Shown here: positions 16,731 to 28,035 of the stretch, piece after piece | How the letters are laid out: the number at the start of each line of letters is the position of its first letter | Numbering within the stretch: position 1 is the first letter of the stretch | Assembly: GCF_003633755.1 (NCBI RefSeq) | Contig: NZ_RBIL01000002.1 | Span: forward strand, 2,480,001-2,544,000 | Direction of reading: 5' to 3' | From: Solirubrobacter pauli | GTDB taxonomy: Bacteria > Actinomycetota > Thermoleophilia > Solirubrobacterales > Solirubrobacteraceae | DNA length: 64,000 nucleotides | The notes under the pieces: generated by a model | The model's input: only the letters and a program-made list of their open reading frames with translations | Told to the model about the DNA's origin: nothing | The model's database searches: none | Translations under genes and position numbers: made by a program

Positions 16731-17673
16731 TCCCGTACCGCTGATGCTGTGCCTGGTCCTCGCCGCGTGCGGCGGCAGCGATCCCGAGCCGTCACCGGAC
16801 CCGTCGTCCGAGCCCACCGCGGCCGCGACGACCGACCCCGGCGGGGGCGGCGACGCGGAGCTGTCCTCCACCCCGCCCCCGGCGACGAACGACGGCTCCA
16901 GCCCCGCCGTGAACTCGATCGCGGTCGACCCCGGCGACGGCACGATCATCGTCGGCACCGGCCCGGCGCTGTTCCGCATCGATCCGGGCGCGAAGGAGGG
17001 CGAGCGGATCCTCGGCAAGCTCGAGGGCGCGGGCGCCCCGGCGACGGTCTCCGGGAACCTCGTGGTGCGCTTCACCGGCCCCGGCGAGCTGCTCGCCTCC
17101 GGCCACCCGCAGGCGGGCGACGTCGGGGAGAACCTGCCGCTGATCACCTCCAGCGACCACGGCGACAACTGGACGGTGGTGCCGAACACCTCCGAGGGCG
17201 ACTACCACGAGCTCGAGCTCTTCGGCGACCTGCTGGTGGCGGTCAACGTCGAGTCGCCGGACATCCAGGTCAGCCGCGACAAGGGCGTCAGCTGGGAGAA
17301 GAAGACGCCGCCGCAGCTGCCGATCGACGTCGTCGTCGACCCCTCCGACCCGCAGCACTGGGCCGTCTCCACCGAGCAGGGCACGTTCCTGTCGACGAAC
17401 GGCGGCGACTCCTGGCGTCCGCGCGACCCGAGCTCAGGCGCGCGGCTGGCGTGGCCGACCAAGGACAAGCTCTACAGCCTCGAGCGCAACGGCCAGCTGC
17501 GCGTCAGCGCCGACGGCGGTCAGAGCTTCAAGCCGGCCGGCGACGTCGGGGGCCTCCCGAGCGAGTTCACGTACGGCCCGAAGGGCGAGCTGTACGTCGC
17601 GATCGTCGGCGGGAAGATCCAGAAGTCGACCGACGGCGGCAAGTCGTGGGAGACCGCCGCGACTTTGAAGTAG
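16720..17673 (+). CDS. BNR/sialidase-repeat lipoprotein
   Basis: 317 residues with a start at the GTG at 16720 (a TTG two codons earlier is also possible). A lipoprotein signal ends in VLAAC, followed by a Pro/Ser/Thr-rich linker to about residue 60. The rest is a beta-propeller with repeated Asp-box-like units: TSSDHGDNWTV, VSRDKGVSWEKK, STNGGDSWRPR, SADGGQSFKP and STDGGKSWE. Similar surface lipoproteins are annotated as exo-alpha-sialidase-like or glycosyl-hydrolase-like, but no catalytic residues are evident, so a binding role is as likely. Overlap with the ThuA-like gene implies co-expression. Confidence 0.82.
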   Translation: MRLSPVPLMLCLVLAACGGSDPEPSPDPSSEPTAAATTDPGGGGDAELSSTPPPATNDGSSPAVNSIAVDPGDGTIIVGTGPALFRIDPGAKEGERILGKLEGAGAPATVSGNLVVRFTGPGELLASGHPQAGDVGENLPLITSSDHGDNWTVVPNTSEGDYHELELFGDLLVAVNVESPDIQVSRDKGVSWEKKTPPQLPIDVVVDPSDPQHWAVSTEQGTFLSTNGGDSWRPRDPSSGARLAWPTKDKLYSLERNGQLRVSADGGQSFKPAGDVGGLPSEFTYGPKGELYVAIVGGKIQKSTDGGKSWETAATLK

Positions 17674-17760
17674 GCCGACTGGTTACACGAGCATCTTTCG
17701 TACGCCAATAGAACAGAAGTCCAGTAGAACTCTCACGAAACTTCCGGTAGCTTTCTCATC

Positions 17761-17808
17761 GGGTTGTCACCCGGACCTGCTTACAGGTCCGTAACGAGGA
17801 GGAGCACC
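17761..17808 (+). promoter_or_regulatory. Structured leader of secreted isomerase 1
   Basis: The element GGGTTGTCAC (17761-17770) is followed by a perfect 8-bp hairpin (CGGACCTG, loop CTTA, CAGGTCCG; 17772-17791) and a strong GAGGAGGAG ribosome-binding site. The second secreted isomerase has the same decamer and an unrelated-sequence 8-bp hairpin at the same place. A -10-like TAGCTT lies just upstream (about 17751-17756). It may be an mRNA 5' stem-loop; alternatively the TTGTCAC could be an ECF-type -35 element. Confidence 0.5.
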
Positions 17809-19650
17809 ATGAAGGGAATCTCTCGGCGCACGCGTGCGTGTGCCGCGGTGGCGGGTCTCGCGATCTTCGCGAGCGCTGCGTCCGCCCAGGCGCAGACGCG
17901 CCCCGAGAAGGTCGGCGACGGCATCCCGACCGGCCAGATGAGCGTCCAGATGTTCAACTACGGCTCGTTCATCCAGCACGGCCTGCGGACGAGCTTCGGC
18001 CCTGAGCTGCCGATGAGCGCGGTCTCGGCCGCCTGCGTCGCGCCGGAGGGTCAGCAGACCGGCGGTGGAGCCGTCAACCCGGCCAACACCGCTGCGTGCC
18101 ACGCCGAGCGCCTCGAGGCGCTCTTCGCCTTCCTGCAGAAGAAGGGCGTCACGAGCATCGAGCTCTTCAGCCACTCCGGCTTCCCGGGGCTGACCGACGC
18201 GACGGCCAACCAGAACTACCGCAAGCTGCTCGAGAAGTACGGCCTGCGCGCCGCAGGCTGGCACGGCACCATGCAGACCACGGTCAACCAGGCGTGGCGC
18301 GACCGCGTCCAGCAGGCCAAGTGGCTGGGCGCCGACTCGCTCGGCACGGGCGGCTACGGCAGCCCCGGCATCGGCACGTACGCCAACACGCTGCAGACCG
18401 CGCAGAACCTCAACGCGCTCGGCAAGTACTCGGTCGAGGCCGGCGTCGGCCCCGTCTACGTGCACAACCACACGGCCGAGTTCGACACCAAGTACATGCA
18501 CAACGGCTCGATGAAGTCGGCCGTCGAGATCCTCGCCGAGCTGACCGACCCGCGCTACGTGTTCTTCGAGCTCGACGTCTTCTGGTCCTCGGACGCGTTC
18601 GACGACGAGACCGGCACGGCCACCGCGACGATCATCAACTCGATGCCCACCCGCATCAAGATGCTGCACATCAAGGACGGCATCAACGTCGCCAACCGCG
18701 CCAGCGCGACCGACAGCCGCGCCGGCCAGCCGCGCGCGACCGGCACGGGCGTCGTGGACTTCCGGCCGATCTTCGCCGCGGCGAAGAACCGCGTGCAGTA
18801 CTACCACCAGGAGCATGACGGCGGCAACATGGCTGACGCCGGCGTCTCCTTCACGAACCTGAAGGGCATCAACACCGCGTCCGTCCCGGCCCTGAGCAGC
18901 TTCCCGGCGGGCCCCGCCGCGGCTCCGGCCAACAGCACCAACGCGTTCAAGGTCAACGTCTCGAACACCGGCGACAAGCCGCTCGCGATCACGACCGCGT
19001 CGATCGTCGGCGACAACGCCGCCGACTTCACGATCGCCAACAACGGCTGCCTGAACCAGACGCTCGCGGCCGGCACGCTCGCCACCGAGACGGCTCCCGC
19101 CGCGCCGCGTGGCACCTGCGAGGTCACGGTCAACTACAAGGCCACGGCCAACCTGAAGAGCTCGGTCGCCTACCTGCAGTTCAACTCCAACGCGGACGAC
19201 GCCACGGAGAAGGTCCTGCTCACGGGTCAGACGACGAGCGCCTACGTGGCCGACGGCACCGTCGGCGGCTCGGTCGCCGCCTCGCTCGCGCTCAACCTCG
19301 GCCCCGCGCCGACGTTCGGCGCGTTCGTCCCCGGCCTCGCCCGCAACTACGACATCAACATGCCCGTCAAGGTGCTCAGCACCGCCGGCGACGCGAAGCT
19401 GACCGTCTCGGACGCGGACACCGTCAACACCGGCAAGCTCGTCAACGGCGCGTTCGCGCTGGCGCAGCCGCTGCAGGTCAACGGCAAGCCGCTCAGCGCC
19501 CCGGTCGACGCCATCACCTACACCGGCCCGACCGCCGGCACCGAGGACGCCACGCTGGCCCTGCGTCAGTCGATCGGCGCGAACGACGCGCTCCGCACCG
19601 GCACGTACGCGAAGACGCTGACGTTCACGCTCTCCACCACCACGCCGTAG
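17809..19650 (+). CDS. Secreted TIM-barrel sugar isomerase/epimerase with Ig-like and shared C-terminal domains (paralogue 1)
   Basis: 613 residues from the ATG at 17809, which follows GAGGAGGAG. Residues 1-31 form a signal peptide ending near AQAQ. Residues ~35-360 are a sugar phosphate isomerase/epimerase-type TIM barrel (GVTSIELFSHSGFPG, VHNHTAEFDTKYM, VFFELDVFWSS, KMLHIKDGI, YYHQEHDGG) with metal-ligand acids and histidines retained. Residues ~385-480 look like a choice-of-anchor-D/ASH Ig domain (NTGDKPLAITTASI, TCEVTVNYKAT). The last ~135 residues form a domain ending LRTGTYAKTLTFTLSTTTP, shared with two other secreted proteins here. It probably acts outside the membrane on an oxidised sugar. 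Confidence 0.86.
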   Translation: MKGISRRTRACAAVAGLAIFASAASAQAQTRPEKVGDGIPTGQMSVQMFNYGSFIQHGLRTSFGPELPMSAVSAACVAPEGQQTGGGAVNPANTAACHAERLEALFAFLQKKGVTSIELFSHSGFPGLTDATANQNYRKLLEKYGLRAAGWHGTMQTTVNQAWRDRVQQAKWLGADSLGTGGYGSPGIGTYANTLQTAQNLNALGKYSVEAGVGPVYVHNHTAEFDTKYMHNGSMKSAVEILAELTDPRYVFFELDVFWSSDAFDDETGTATATIINSMPTRIKMLHIKDGINVANRASATDSRAGQPRATGTGVVDFRPIFAAAKNRVQYYHQEHDGGNMADAGVSFTNLKGINTASVPALSSFPAGPAAAPANSTNAFKVNVSNTGDKPLAITTASIVGDNAADFTIANNGCLNQTLAAGTLATETAPAAPRGTCEVTVNYKATANLKSSVAYLQFNSNADDATEKVLLTGQTTSAYVADGTVGGSVAASLALNLGPAPTFGAFVPGLARNYDINMPVKVLSTAGDAKLTVSDADTVNTGKLVNGAFALAQPLQVNGKPLSAPVDAITYTGPTAGTEDATLALRQSIGANDALRTGTYAKTLTFTLSTTTP

Positions 19651-19674
19651 TCATTCCCCTCTAGGGGTCGATCC

Positions 19675-19706
19675 GAGGGGCGCCGGCCGCGAGGCCGGCG
19701 CCCCTC
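19675..19706 (+). terminator. Strong hairpin terminator after secreted isomerase 1
   Basis: A perfect 14-bp stem (left arm 19675-19688, right arm 19693-19706) with loop GCGA lies 24 bp after the stop. No U-run follows, yet stem stability is very high. It ends 18 bp before the next start codon and so separates the two transcripts. Confidence 0.75.
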
Positions 19707-19724
19707 GTGCTATCTGGAGAAGAC

Positions 19725-20354
19725 ATGAGGAACCTGCTTGGAGTCCTCGCGCTGGCCGCGCTGCTGGCGGGGTGCGGCTCCGACGACAAGACGGACGAGC
19801 CGACGCCGTCGCCCGTCGCGACGGCCGAGGCGGAGGCCGAGGCCGAGGCTCACGGCGGACACGACCTCGACGGATATTCCCAGGGCGTCAAGGACTTCTA
19901 CGGCGAGCCGCACACGCACGAGGGCGAGGGCGGTGACGTCGAGGCCGAGTACCACCAGCCGCCGCTGCCCCCGGAGACCGCGCTCGGCGGGCCGATCACG
20001 CTGACCGGCTCCAACATCGGCGTGCGGATGGTGCTGACGCCGACCAAGCTCGGCCGCGAGGGCGACTTCACGGTCGTCGAGCTGACGGCCGAGAACACCG
20101 GGATCGCGAACTTCGAGGGCGCGTTCCGCAACGCCGAGGTCACCTACGACGACGGTGAGACCAAGCCGGTCGCCAAGGGCGAGCAGGCCGACTGCTCCAA
20201 CGGCTGGGACGCCGACTACCTACGCATCGACACCTCGGCGAAGGTCGAGGGTTGCCTCCTGTTCCCCCGATCAGGTTCCGCGCGGCCCGAGCGCCTCCGG
20301 CTCGCGCTCGAAGACGTGCCAACTGAAGCCGGCGGCATCTGGAATTTGGGCTGA
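19725..20354 (+). CDS. DUF4352-like secreted lipoprotein
   Basis: 209 residues from the ATG at 19725 (GGAGA 4 nt upstream). The lipoprotein signal ends in LLAGC (Cys17), followed by an acidic Ala/Glu/His-rich linker (AEAEAEAEAHGGHD) that could bind metal. The C-terminal half is an immunoglobulin-like beta-sandwich of the DUF4352/telokin type: VRMVLTPTKLGREGDFTVVEL, NTGIANFEGAFRNAEVTYDDG, VEGCLLFPRSG. Such domains are surface modules without known enzymatic activity. It lies between the two secreted isomerase genes, after a terminator. Confidence 0.75.
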   Translation: MRNLLGVLALAALLAGCGSDDKTDEPTPSPVATAEAEAEAEAHGGHDLDGYSQGVKDFYGEPHTHEGEGGDVEAEYHQPPLPPETALGGPITLTGSNIGVRMVLTPTKLGREGDFTVVELTAENTGIANFEGAFRNAEVTYDDGETKPVAKGEQADCSNGWDADYLRIDTSAKVEGCLLFPRSGSARPERLRLALEDVPTEAGGIWNLG

Positions 20355-20481
20355 GCGGCCGAGTTTCGACCGCGCGATCCTTACATGAGAGTAAGGTGAG
20401 ACCAAAGGCGCGGACCTTTGGATGTCATGTAACGCAAAAGTCGGTTGACTCCGACTCGGAACCTACGCTACCGTAGGCCAC

Positions 20482-20537
20482 GGGTTGTCACTGGGCTCTC
20501 GTCCATGTCGCTGAGAGCCCTCCAGAGGAGGAGTCAT
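20482..20537 (+). promoter_or_regulatory. Structured leader of secreted isomerase 2
   Basis: GGGTTGTCAC (20482-20491) is followed by an 8-bp perfect hairpin (GGGCTCTC 20493-20500, GAGAGCCC 20513-20520, 12-nt loop) and AGAGGAGGAG before the ATG. A plausible promoter upstream is TTGACT, 18 nt, TACCGT, which would start transcription at about the conserved decamer. The layout matches the leader at 17761-17808 although the stem sequences differ. Confidence 0.5.
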
Positions 20538-22295
20538 ATGAAGGGAATCTCCCGGCGCGCTCGCTCGTGCGCCGCGGTTGCCGCGACCGGTGTCGCGGTC
20601 CTCGCCACGTCCACGGCGGCGCACGCGCAGCGTCCCGCCAGCATGGGCGAAGGCCTGCCGGTGGGCCAGACCGGCATGCAGATGTTCAACTTCAGCCGCT
20701 ACATCAGCGGCACCCCGGCTGAGCAGAAGGCCAAGGTCGAGACGATCTTCCAGATGCTGCAGTCCAAGGGCATCCGCGTCGTCGAGCCGTACAACCTGCA
20801 CGGCATGACCGCCACGGAGTTCCGCGCGCTGGCCGACAAGTACCAGCTGCACATCGTCGGCCGTCACGGCACCGCGTTCACCGACGCGAACACGCAGGAG
20901 AACATCGACAACGGCAAGACGCTGGGCCAGCAGTTCGTCGGCTCGGGCGGCACCGCTTCTCCGGGCCAGGGCACGTACGCCCAGACGCTCGCCACCGCGG
21001 CGCAGCTCAACCGCTCGGGCAAGCGCTCGGTCGAGGCCGGCACGGGCAAGGCGTACATCCACAACCACACGGCCGAGTTCGAGACCAAGTACGACGTCAA
21101 CGGCGTCGTCAAGTCCGCGTGGGAAATCCTCATGGACAACACGGACCCGCGGTACGTGATGGCCGAGGTCGACGCCGGTTGGGCGACTGACGCGCCGGTC
21201 GACGTGGTCGACCTGCTCACGCGCTACCGCACGCGCATCGAGATGATGCACGTCAAGGACCTCACCAACGTGGCCCCGGCCGGCCGCTCCGGCCAGCCGG
21301 TCCAGCTCGGCACGGGCGAGATCGACTACGGCCGCATCTTCGCCGCCGCCAAGAACAGCAACGTCAAGTGGTACCACTACGAGCTCGACCCGCCGAACGT
21401 GGCGACGTTCGACCCGATCCAGACCGCGAAGAACTCGTTCGACGCCGTCCGTGGTGCCGCCGCCCCGGCCCTCTACGCCTCGTCGCCGACGTTCGGCAAG
21501 GAGCCGGCGGCCCCCACGGGTGTCGGCACCGCCGCCCCGGTCGGCATCAAGGTCGAGAACCTGGGTGACGCTCCGCTGAACATCACGGCCGTGGCCGTGG
21601 CCGCCCAGACGGGTGAGCCCACCGGCGCGACCGGCTCGCAGTCGGACTTCACGGTCACCAGCAACACCTGCACCACCGGCGCCCTGGCTCCGGCCGTCGT
21701 CGGCCAGGACGCGTCGAGCTGCACGGTGTACGTGCGGTTCAACCCGCGTCGTGCCGGCACGACGTCGATCGCCCGCCTGCAGTTCACCTCGAACTCGGAC
21801 GCGGCGACCAACAGCATCCAGCTCGTCGGCACCAGCGGCGCGGCCTACGAGGCCCCGATCTCCGTCGGTGGCGAGGTCCCGAGCACGATGGCCCTCGACA
21901 TCACCGGTCCGGCCCCGTCGTTCGGCGTGTTCCAGGTCGGCGTCCAGCGCGACTACACGTCGACGATGGCCGCCGAGGTCACGAGCACGGTGCCGAGCAC
22001 CACGCTGTCCGTCGTCGACCGCGGCACGGCTTCGGCCGGCCACCTGGTCAACGGCACGGCCGCGCTCCAGGCCCCGCTGAAGATCCGCGCGAACAACGCG
22101 GGCAGCACCACCAACGCGTTCACGGCGCTGCCGGAGACCTCCGGCACGGCCCTGCCGCTGCTCACCTACGCCGACCCGGTCCTGCGCTCCCGCGCGGACC
22201 TCGGCTTCCAGCAGACGATCAGCCAGAACGAGACGCTCCTGCGCGGCTCGTACGCCAAGACGCTGACGTTCACGCTGTCCAGCACCACCCCGTAA
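20538..22295 (+). CDS. Secreted TIM-barrel sugar isomerase/epimerase with Ig-like and shared C-terminal domains (paralogue 2)
   Basis: 585 residues, paralogous to the protein at 17809-19650 over its whole length; even the start MKGISRRARSCAAV matches. Signal peptide to about residue 33 (AHAQ). TIM barrel at residues ~45-305 (GIRVVEPYNLHGM, IHNHTAEFETKYD, VMAEVDAGWATD, EMMHVKDLTN, KWYHYELDPP). Choice-of-anchor-D-like domain at ~325-435 (ENLGDAPLNITAVAVA, CTVYVRFNPRRAG). The C-terminal ~145 residues end LLRGSYAKTLTFTLSSTTP. Relative to paralogue 1 it lacks an insertion of ~45 residues near the start of the barrel. Likely extracytoplasmic, with a related but distinct substrate. Confidence 0.86.
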   Translation: MKGISRRARSCAAVAATGVAVLATSTAAHAQRPASMGEGLPVGQTGMQMFNFSRYISGTPAEQKAKVETIFQMLQSKGIRVVEPYNLHGMTATEFRALADKYQLHIVGRHGTAFTDANTQENIDNGKTLGQQFVGSGGTASPGQGTYAQTLATAAQLNRSGKRSVEAGTGKAYIHNHTAEFETKYDVNGVVKSAWEILMDNTDPRYVMAEVDAGWATDAPVDVVDLLTRYRTRIEMMHVKDLTNVAPAGRSGQPVQLGTGEIDYGRIFAAAKNSNVKWYHYELDPPNVATFDPIQTAKNSFDAVRGAAAPALYASSPTFGKEPAAPTGVGTAAPVGIKVENLGDAPLNITAVAVAAQTGEPTGATGSQSDFTVTSNTCTTGALAPAVVGQDASSCTVYVRFNPRRAGTTSIARLQFTSNSDAATNSIQLVGTSGAAYEAPISVGGEVPSTMALDITGPAPSFGVFQVGVQRDYTSTMAAEVTSTVPSTTLSVVDRGTASAGHLVNGTAALQAPLKIRANNAGSTTNAFTALPETSGTALPLLTYADPVLRSRADLGFQQTISQNETLLRGSYAKTLTFTLSSTTP

Positions 22296-22320
22296 GCAAC
22301 GGCCGCTAGGCCACTACCTT

Positions 22321-22355
22321 GGGAGCGCCGGTGACACCTCGTCGCCGGCGCTCCC
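22321..22355 (+). terminator. Rho-independent terminator after secreted isomerase 2
   Basis: A perfect 11-bp stem (GGGAGCGCCGG at 22321-22331, CCGGCGCTCCC at 22345-22355) with a 13-nt loop is followed by TGTCTTTT, a reasonable U-tract. It lies 25 bp after the stop. Confidence 0.78.
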
Positions 22356-22368
22356 TGTCTTTTCAGAG

Positions 22369-22929
22369 ATGAAGCTTCGACTCACCTGCGCCGCCGCGCT
22401 TTCCGCCCTGCTGCTTGCGGCCTGCGGCGACTCCAAGGAACCCGCCGCGTCCACCCCGGCGGCCTCTGCTCCGGCCGAGGCGACCGCGACGCCCACGCCC
22501 TTCATCGAGAAGGTGACCGGCGACCCGACCCCGATGCCCGAGGTCACGCCCTCCGGCAAGGACGAGCCCAAGGTCACCAAGCCCGAGAGCGACAAGGCGC
22601 CGACGGAGCTCGTGGTGCGCGACCTCGAGGTCGGCACGGGCGACGAGATCACGCCGGGCAAGCTCGCCGCGGTCGACTACAAGGGCTGGCGGCTGGACGA
22701 CGGCGTCGTCTTCGACTCGACGTGGGAGAAGGGCGGCAAGCCCTTCCAGTTCATCTTCGGCGCCAAGCAGGTCATCGACGGATGGGACCAGGGCCTGAAA
22801 GGCATGAAGGTCGGCGGCCGCCGCCAGCTGGTCGTCCCGCCCGACCTCGCGTACGGCGACCACGGCCAGGCCTCGATCCGGCCGAACGACACGATCGTCT
22901 TCGTGATCGACCTGCTCGCCGTCAACTGA
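22369..22929 (+). CDS. FKBP-type peptidyl-prolyl isomerase lipoprotein
   Basis: 186 residues. The lipoprotein signal ends in LLLAAC (Cys19), followed by a Pro/Ala/Thr-rich linker to about residue 75. A single FKBP domain fills the C-terminus: VDYKGWRLDDGVVFDSTW, FIFGAKQVIDGWDQGLKGM, GGRRQLVVPPDLAYGD, ending IVFVIDLLAVN. The conserved aromatic pocket residues (Tyr, Phe, Asp, Trp) are present, so prolyl cis-trans isomerase activity outside the membrane is likely. It would assist folding of exported proteins, fitting its place after the secreted isomerases. Confidence 0.92.
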   Translation: MKLRLTCAAALSALLLAACGDSKEPAASTPAASAPAEATATPTPFIEKVTGDPTPMPEVTPSGKDEPKVTKPESDKAPTELVVRDLEVGTGDEITPGKLAAVDYKGWRLDDGVVFDSTWEKGGKPFQFIFGAKQVIDGWDQGLKGMKVGGRRQLVVPPDLAYGDHGQASIRPNDTIVFVIDLLAVN

Positions 22930-22959
22930 GCGCCCTGGGCGCGCTCGAGCCTGTCGCTC

Positions 22960-23223
22960 ATGGGTAGCGTGAAGGTGGTGTCCGGCCTCACCTTCCTGCG
23001 CTACGTCCTCCCCGCCCTGCTCGTGATCGCCGGCTTCGTCTCGCTCTTCGTGATCGAGGACGACATCCGCTGGGACCTGTGGGCGATGCTCGTCGGCTCC
23101 GGCCTCGCGCTCCTGCTGCTCAACGTGCTGTTCCGCTACGGGGCGAAGGGCGACAAGGAGCGCGAGGACGAGGAGTCGGCGCGCGAGTACTTCGCGCAGC
23201 ACGGCCGCTGGCCGGACGACTGA
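22960..23223 (+). CDS. Small two-helix membrane protein, unknown function
   Basis: 87 residues with two transmembrane segments (RYVLPALLVIAGFVSLFVI and LWAMLVGSGLALLLLNVLF) and a charged C-terminal tail ending in EYFAQHGRWPDD. That tail pattern recurs in small actinobacterial membrane proteins of unknown role. The start is the ATG at 22960, although a GTG five codons later is possible. It lies 30 bp after the FKBP gene and 25 bp before the DMT transporter gene. Confidence 0.7.
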   Translation: MGSVKVVSGLTFLRYVLPALLVIAGFVSLFVIEDDIRWDLWAMLVGSGLALLLLNVLFRYGAKGDKEREDEESAREYFAQHGRWPDD

Positions 23224-23248
23224 CGCGGCGCTCGTACCCTGTCTCGCC

Positions 23249-24103
23249 GTGCCGTTCTCTGTGCAGCTCGGACTCCTGTGCGCGGTCCTCACCGCGCTCG
23301 GCTCGATCGTCGGGTTCTTCCTCAAGCACAAGGGCGCGCTGAAGGCACCGCTCGTCGACGCGCGGCGGCCGATCCACAGCACGATCCAGCTCTTCAAGTC
23401 ACCGATCTACACGCTCGGCTGCGTGGTGGCGACGACGTCGTGGGGCTTCCACGTGGCCGCGCTCGCGCTCGCGCCGATCAGCGTCGTGCAGTCGGTGATC
23501 GCGGGTGGCCTCGTGCTGGTCACGGTCGTGGCCGACCGCTTCTTCGGGCACCACGTCACCCGGCGCGAGTGGATCGGCGTCGCGCTCACCGCGGCGGGGC
23601 TCGCGTTCCTGGCGGCGACGCTCGAGGGCACGACCGACGAGGCGCACTCGAACTACGACGCCTGGGTGTTCGGCGTCGTGCTCGTCGGCACCACGCTGGC
23701 GGCGCTCATCCTGACCGCTCGCTCGGGCACGAACGGCCCCGCGCTCGCCGTGTCCGCGGGCCTGCTGTGGGCCGGCAGCGACATCACCATCAAGGCGGTC
23801 ACCGGGCACTCCGCGGTCGACGTGCTCAGCGTCGCGTTCGCGGTGATCATCGTCGTCTGGTCGCTGGTCGCGCTGCTGATCTCCGCCAAGTCGCTGCAGC
23901 TCGGCCCGGTCGTGCCGGTGATCGCGTTGACGAGCGCCACGGCGAACGTGATCACGATCGCGGCCGGCCCGGTGATCTTCCAGGAGCCGCTGCCGGACGA
24001 CACGGGCGCGCTGCTGCTGCGGCTCGCCGCGTTCGCGCTGGTGATCACCGCCGCCGCGATGACGCCGCCACCGGGTTCGACGCTCAAGAACCAGCCGGCC
24101 TGA
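23249..24103 (+). CDS. DMT-superfamily (EamA/NIPA-like) membrane transporter
   Basis: 284 residues with about nine to ten hydrophobic helices in two repeats, as in drug/metabolite transporters. Features include LGLLCAVLTALGSIVGFFLKHKGA at the start and LAPISVVQSVIAGGLVLVTV in the first repeat. GTG start at 23249. Substrates of this branch (cations, metabolites or drugs) cannot be predicted from sequence. The 3' end overlaps the convergent epimerase gene by 20 bp. Confidence 0.82.
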   Translation: MPFSVQLGLLCAVLTALGSIVGFFLKHKGALKAPLVDARRPIHSTIQLFKSPIYTLGCVVATTSWGFHVAALALAPISVVQSVIAGGLVLVTVVADRFFGHHVTRREWIGVALTAAGLAFLAATLEGTTDEAHSNYDAWVFGVVLVGTTLAALILTARSGTNGPALAVSAGLLWAGSDITIKAVTGHSAVDVLSVAFAVIIVVWSLVALLISAKSLQLGPVVPVIALTSATANVITIAAGPVIFQEPLPDDTGALLLRLAAFALVITAAAMTPPPGSTLKNQPA

Positions 24104-25103
24104 GCGAGGCGCTCACCGCGCCGAGCGCGTGGTACACGTCGGGCTTGCCGTCCCAGATCGTCGAGGCCGGACGGTTGTCGGCGTCGAGCTCGTGCCACCA
24201 CGACCCGCCTTCGCGGTCGATGAAGTGCTGCTCGGCCAGCGCCCACCAGGCGCGCTCGAAGTCGTGCTCGCCCAGCGCCGCGGCGGCCGCGATCGCCTCG
24301 CACAGCACCCAGTGCAGCCGCGCGCGGACGACCGGCCGCCCGTCGAAGTCGACGGTGTAGACGAACCCGCTGCCGTCCCAGCCGTCGTGGATGGCGCCGG
24401 AGAACAGCCGGCGCGCCGCTTCCTCGAACCCGAGCGAGTGCGCCAGCCGCGCCCATTCGAAGCCGTGGCCGGGCGTGACGCCGTACGGTCGGAAGCGGTG
24501 GGTCGGATCCTCGCGGTTGTAGTGCGGCTGCGGACGCCAGATCGGGTCGTAGTGCTCGACCACGCGCACGCCACCGGTCAGCAGCTGCGTGATCCGGCGC
24601 GCGCGATCGAGCCATCGCTCGTCGCCGGTGGCGATCATCGCCTCGACGCCGTGCATGTTCGCGTTCGCGCCGCGGTAGGCCTCGACCCGGCTCCAGTCGC
24701 GCGAGCGCACGTCCGACAACGCACCGAAGTGCTCCTCCCAGAAGTAGGTGTCGAGCACCTCCAACGCCTCTCCCAGCAGCGCCGCGTCGCCCGCCGCGGC
24801 CGCCGCCAGCACGACGAAGACGTGCTCGTACGCGAGCTTGTCCGACGGCTCGCCGGCGACCGAGAACCAGCCGCCGTGCTGGGCGTCGCGGAAGTCGGTG
24901 CGCAGGGCGTGCAGGCCGGTCTCCACCAGCTCGCGCTCGCCGGCCATCGCGAACACGTAGGTCATCCGCGTGTTGATCCACAGCTCGCGGCCGCGCGCGA
25001 GGTCGAGCGATCCATCGGTGCGCAGCCAGCCGAAGCCGCCGTCCGGGTGCACGGCCCCGCGCGCGAAGGCGAGCAACCTCTCGCGCTCACCGATCAGATC
25101 CAT
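24084..25103 (-). CDS. AGE-family (N-acylglucosamine 2-epimerase-like) sugar isomerase/epimerase
   Basis: 339 residues with an (alpha/alpha)6-barrel pattern. Characteristic stretches are WINTRMTYVFAMA (active-site Arg), HGGWFSVAG, ANMHGVEAMIA, PGHGFEWARL (active-site His/Glu) and GGSWWHELDADNRP near the C-terminus. Members interconvert mannose/fructose, N-acylglucosamine/mannosamine, cellobiose or sulfoquinovose; the active-site His and Arg are present but the substrate cannot be set. It converges with the DMT transporter and diverges from the MFS transporter, with 38 bp between starts. Confidence 0.88.
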   Translation of the reverse strand: MDLIGERERLLAFARGAVHPDGGFGWLRTDGSLDLARGRELWINTRMTYVFAMAGERELVETGLHALRTDFRDAQHGGWFSVAGEPSDKLAYEHVFVVLAAAAAGDAALLGEALEVLDTYFWEEHFGALSDVRSRDWSRVEAYRGANANMHGVEAMIATGDERWLDRARRITQLLTGGVRVVEHYDPIWRPQPHYNREDPTHRFRPYGVTPGHGFEWARLAHSLGFEEAARRLFSGAIHDGWDGSGFVYTVDFDGRPVVRARLHWVLCEAIAAAAALGEHDFERAWWALAEQHFIDREGGSWWHELDADNRPASTIWDGKPDVYHALGAVSASLRPAGS

Positions 25104-25117
25104 CGGGTAGACCTTAA

Positions 25118-28031
<2,914 letters not shown>

Positions 28032-28035
<4 letters not shown>

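Noticed and set aside
17764..20510. Calling TTGTCAC upstream of the secreted isomerases an ECF41 site
   Set aside because: The seventh base and the -10 at 16 bp do not match in either copy; only the true site at 60963-60989 fits.
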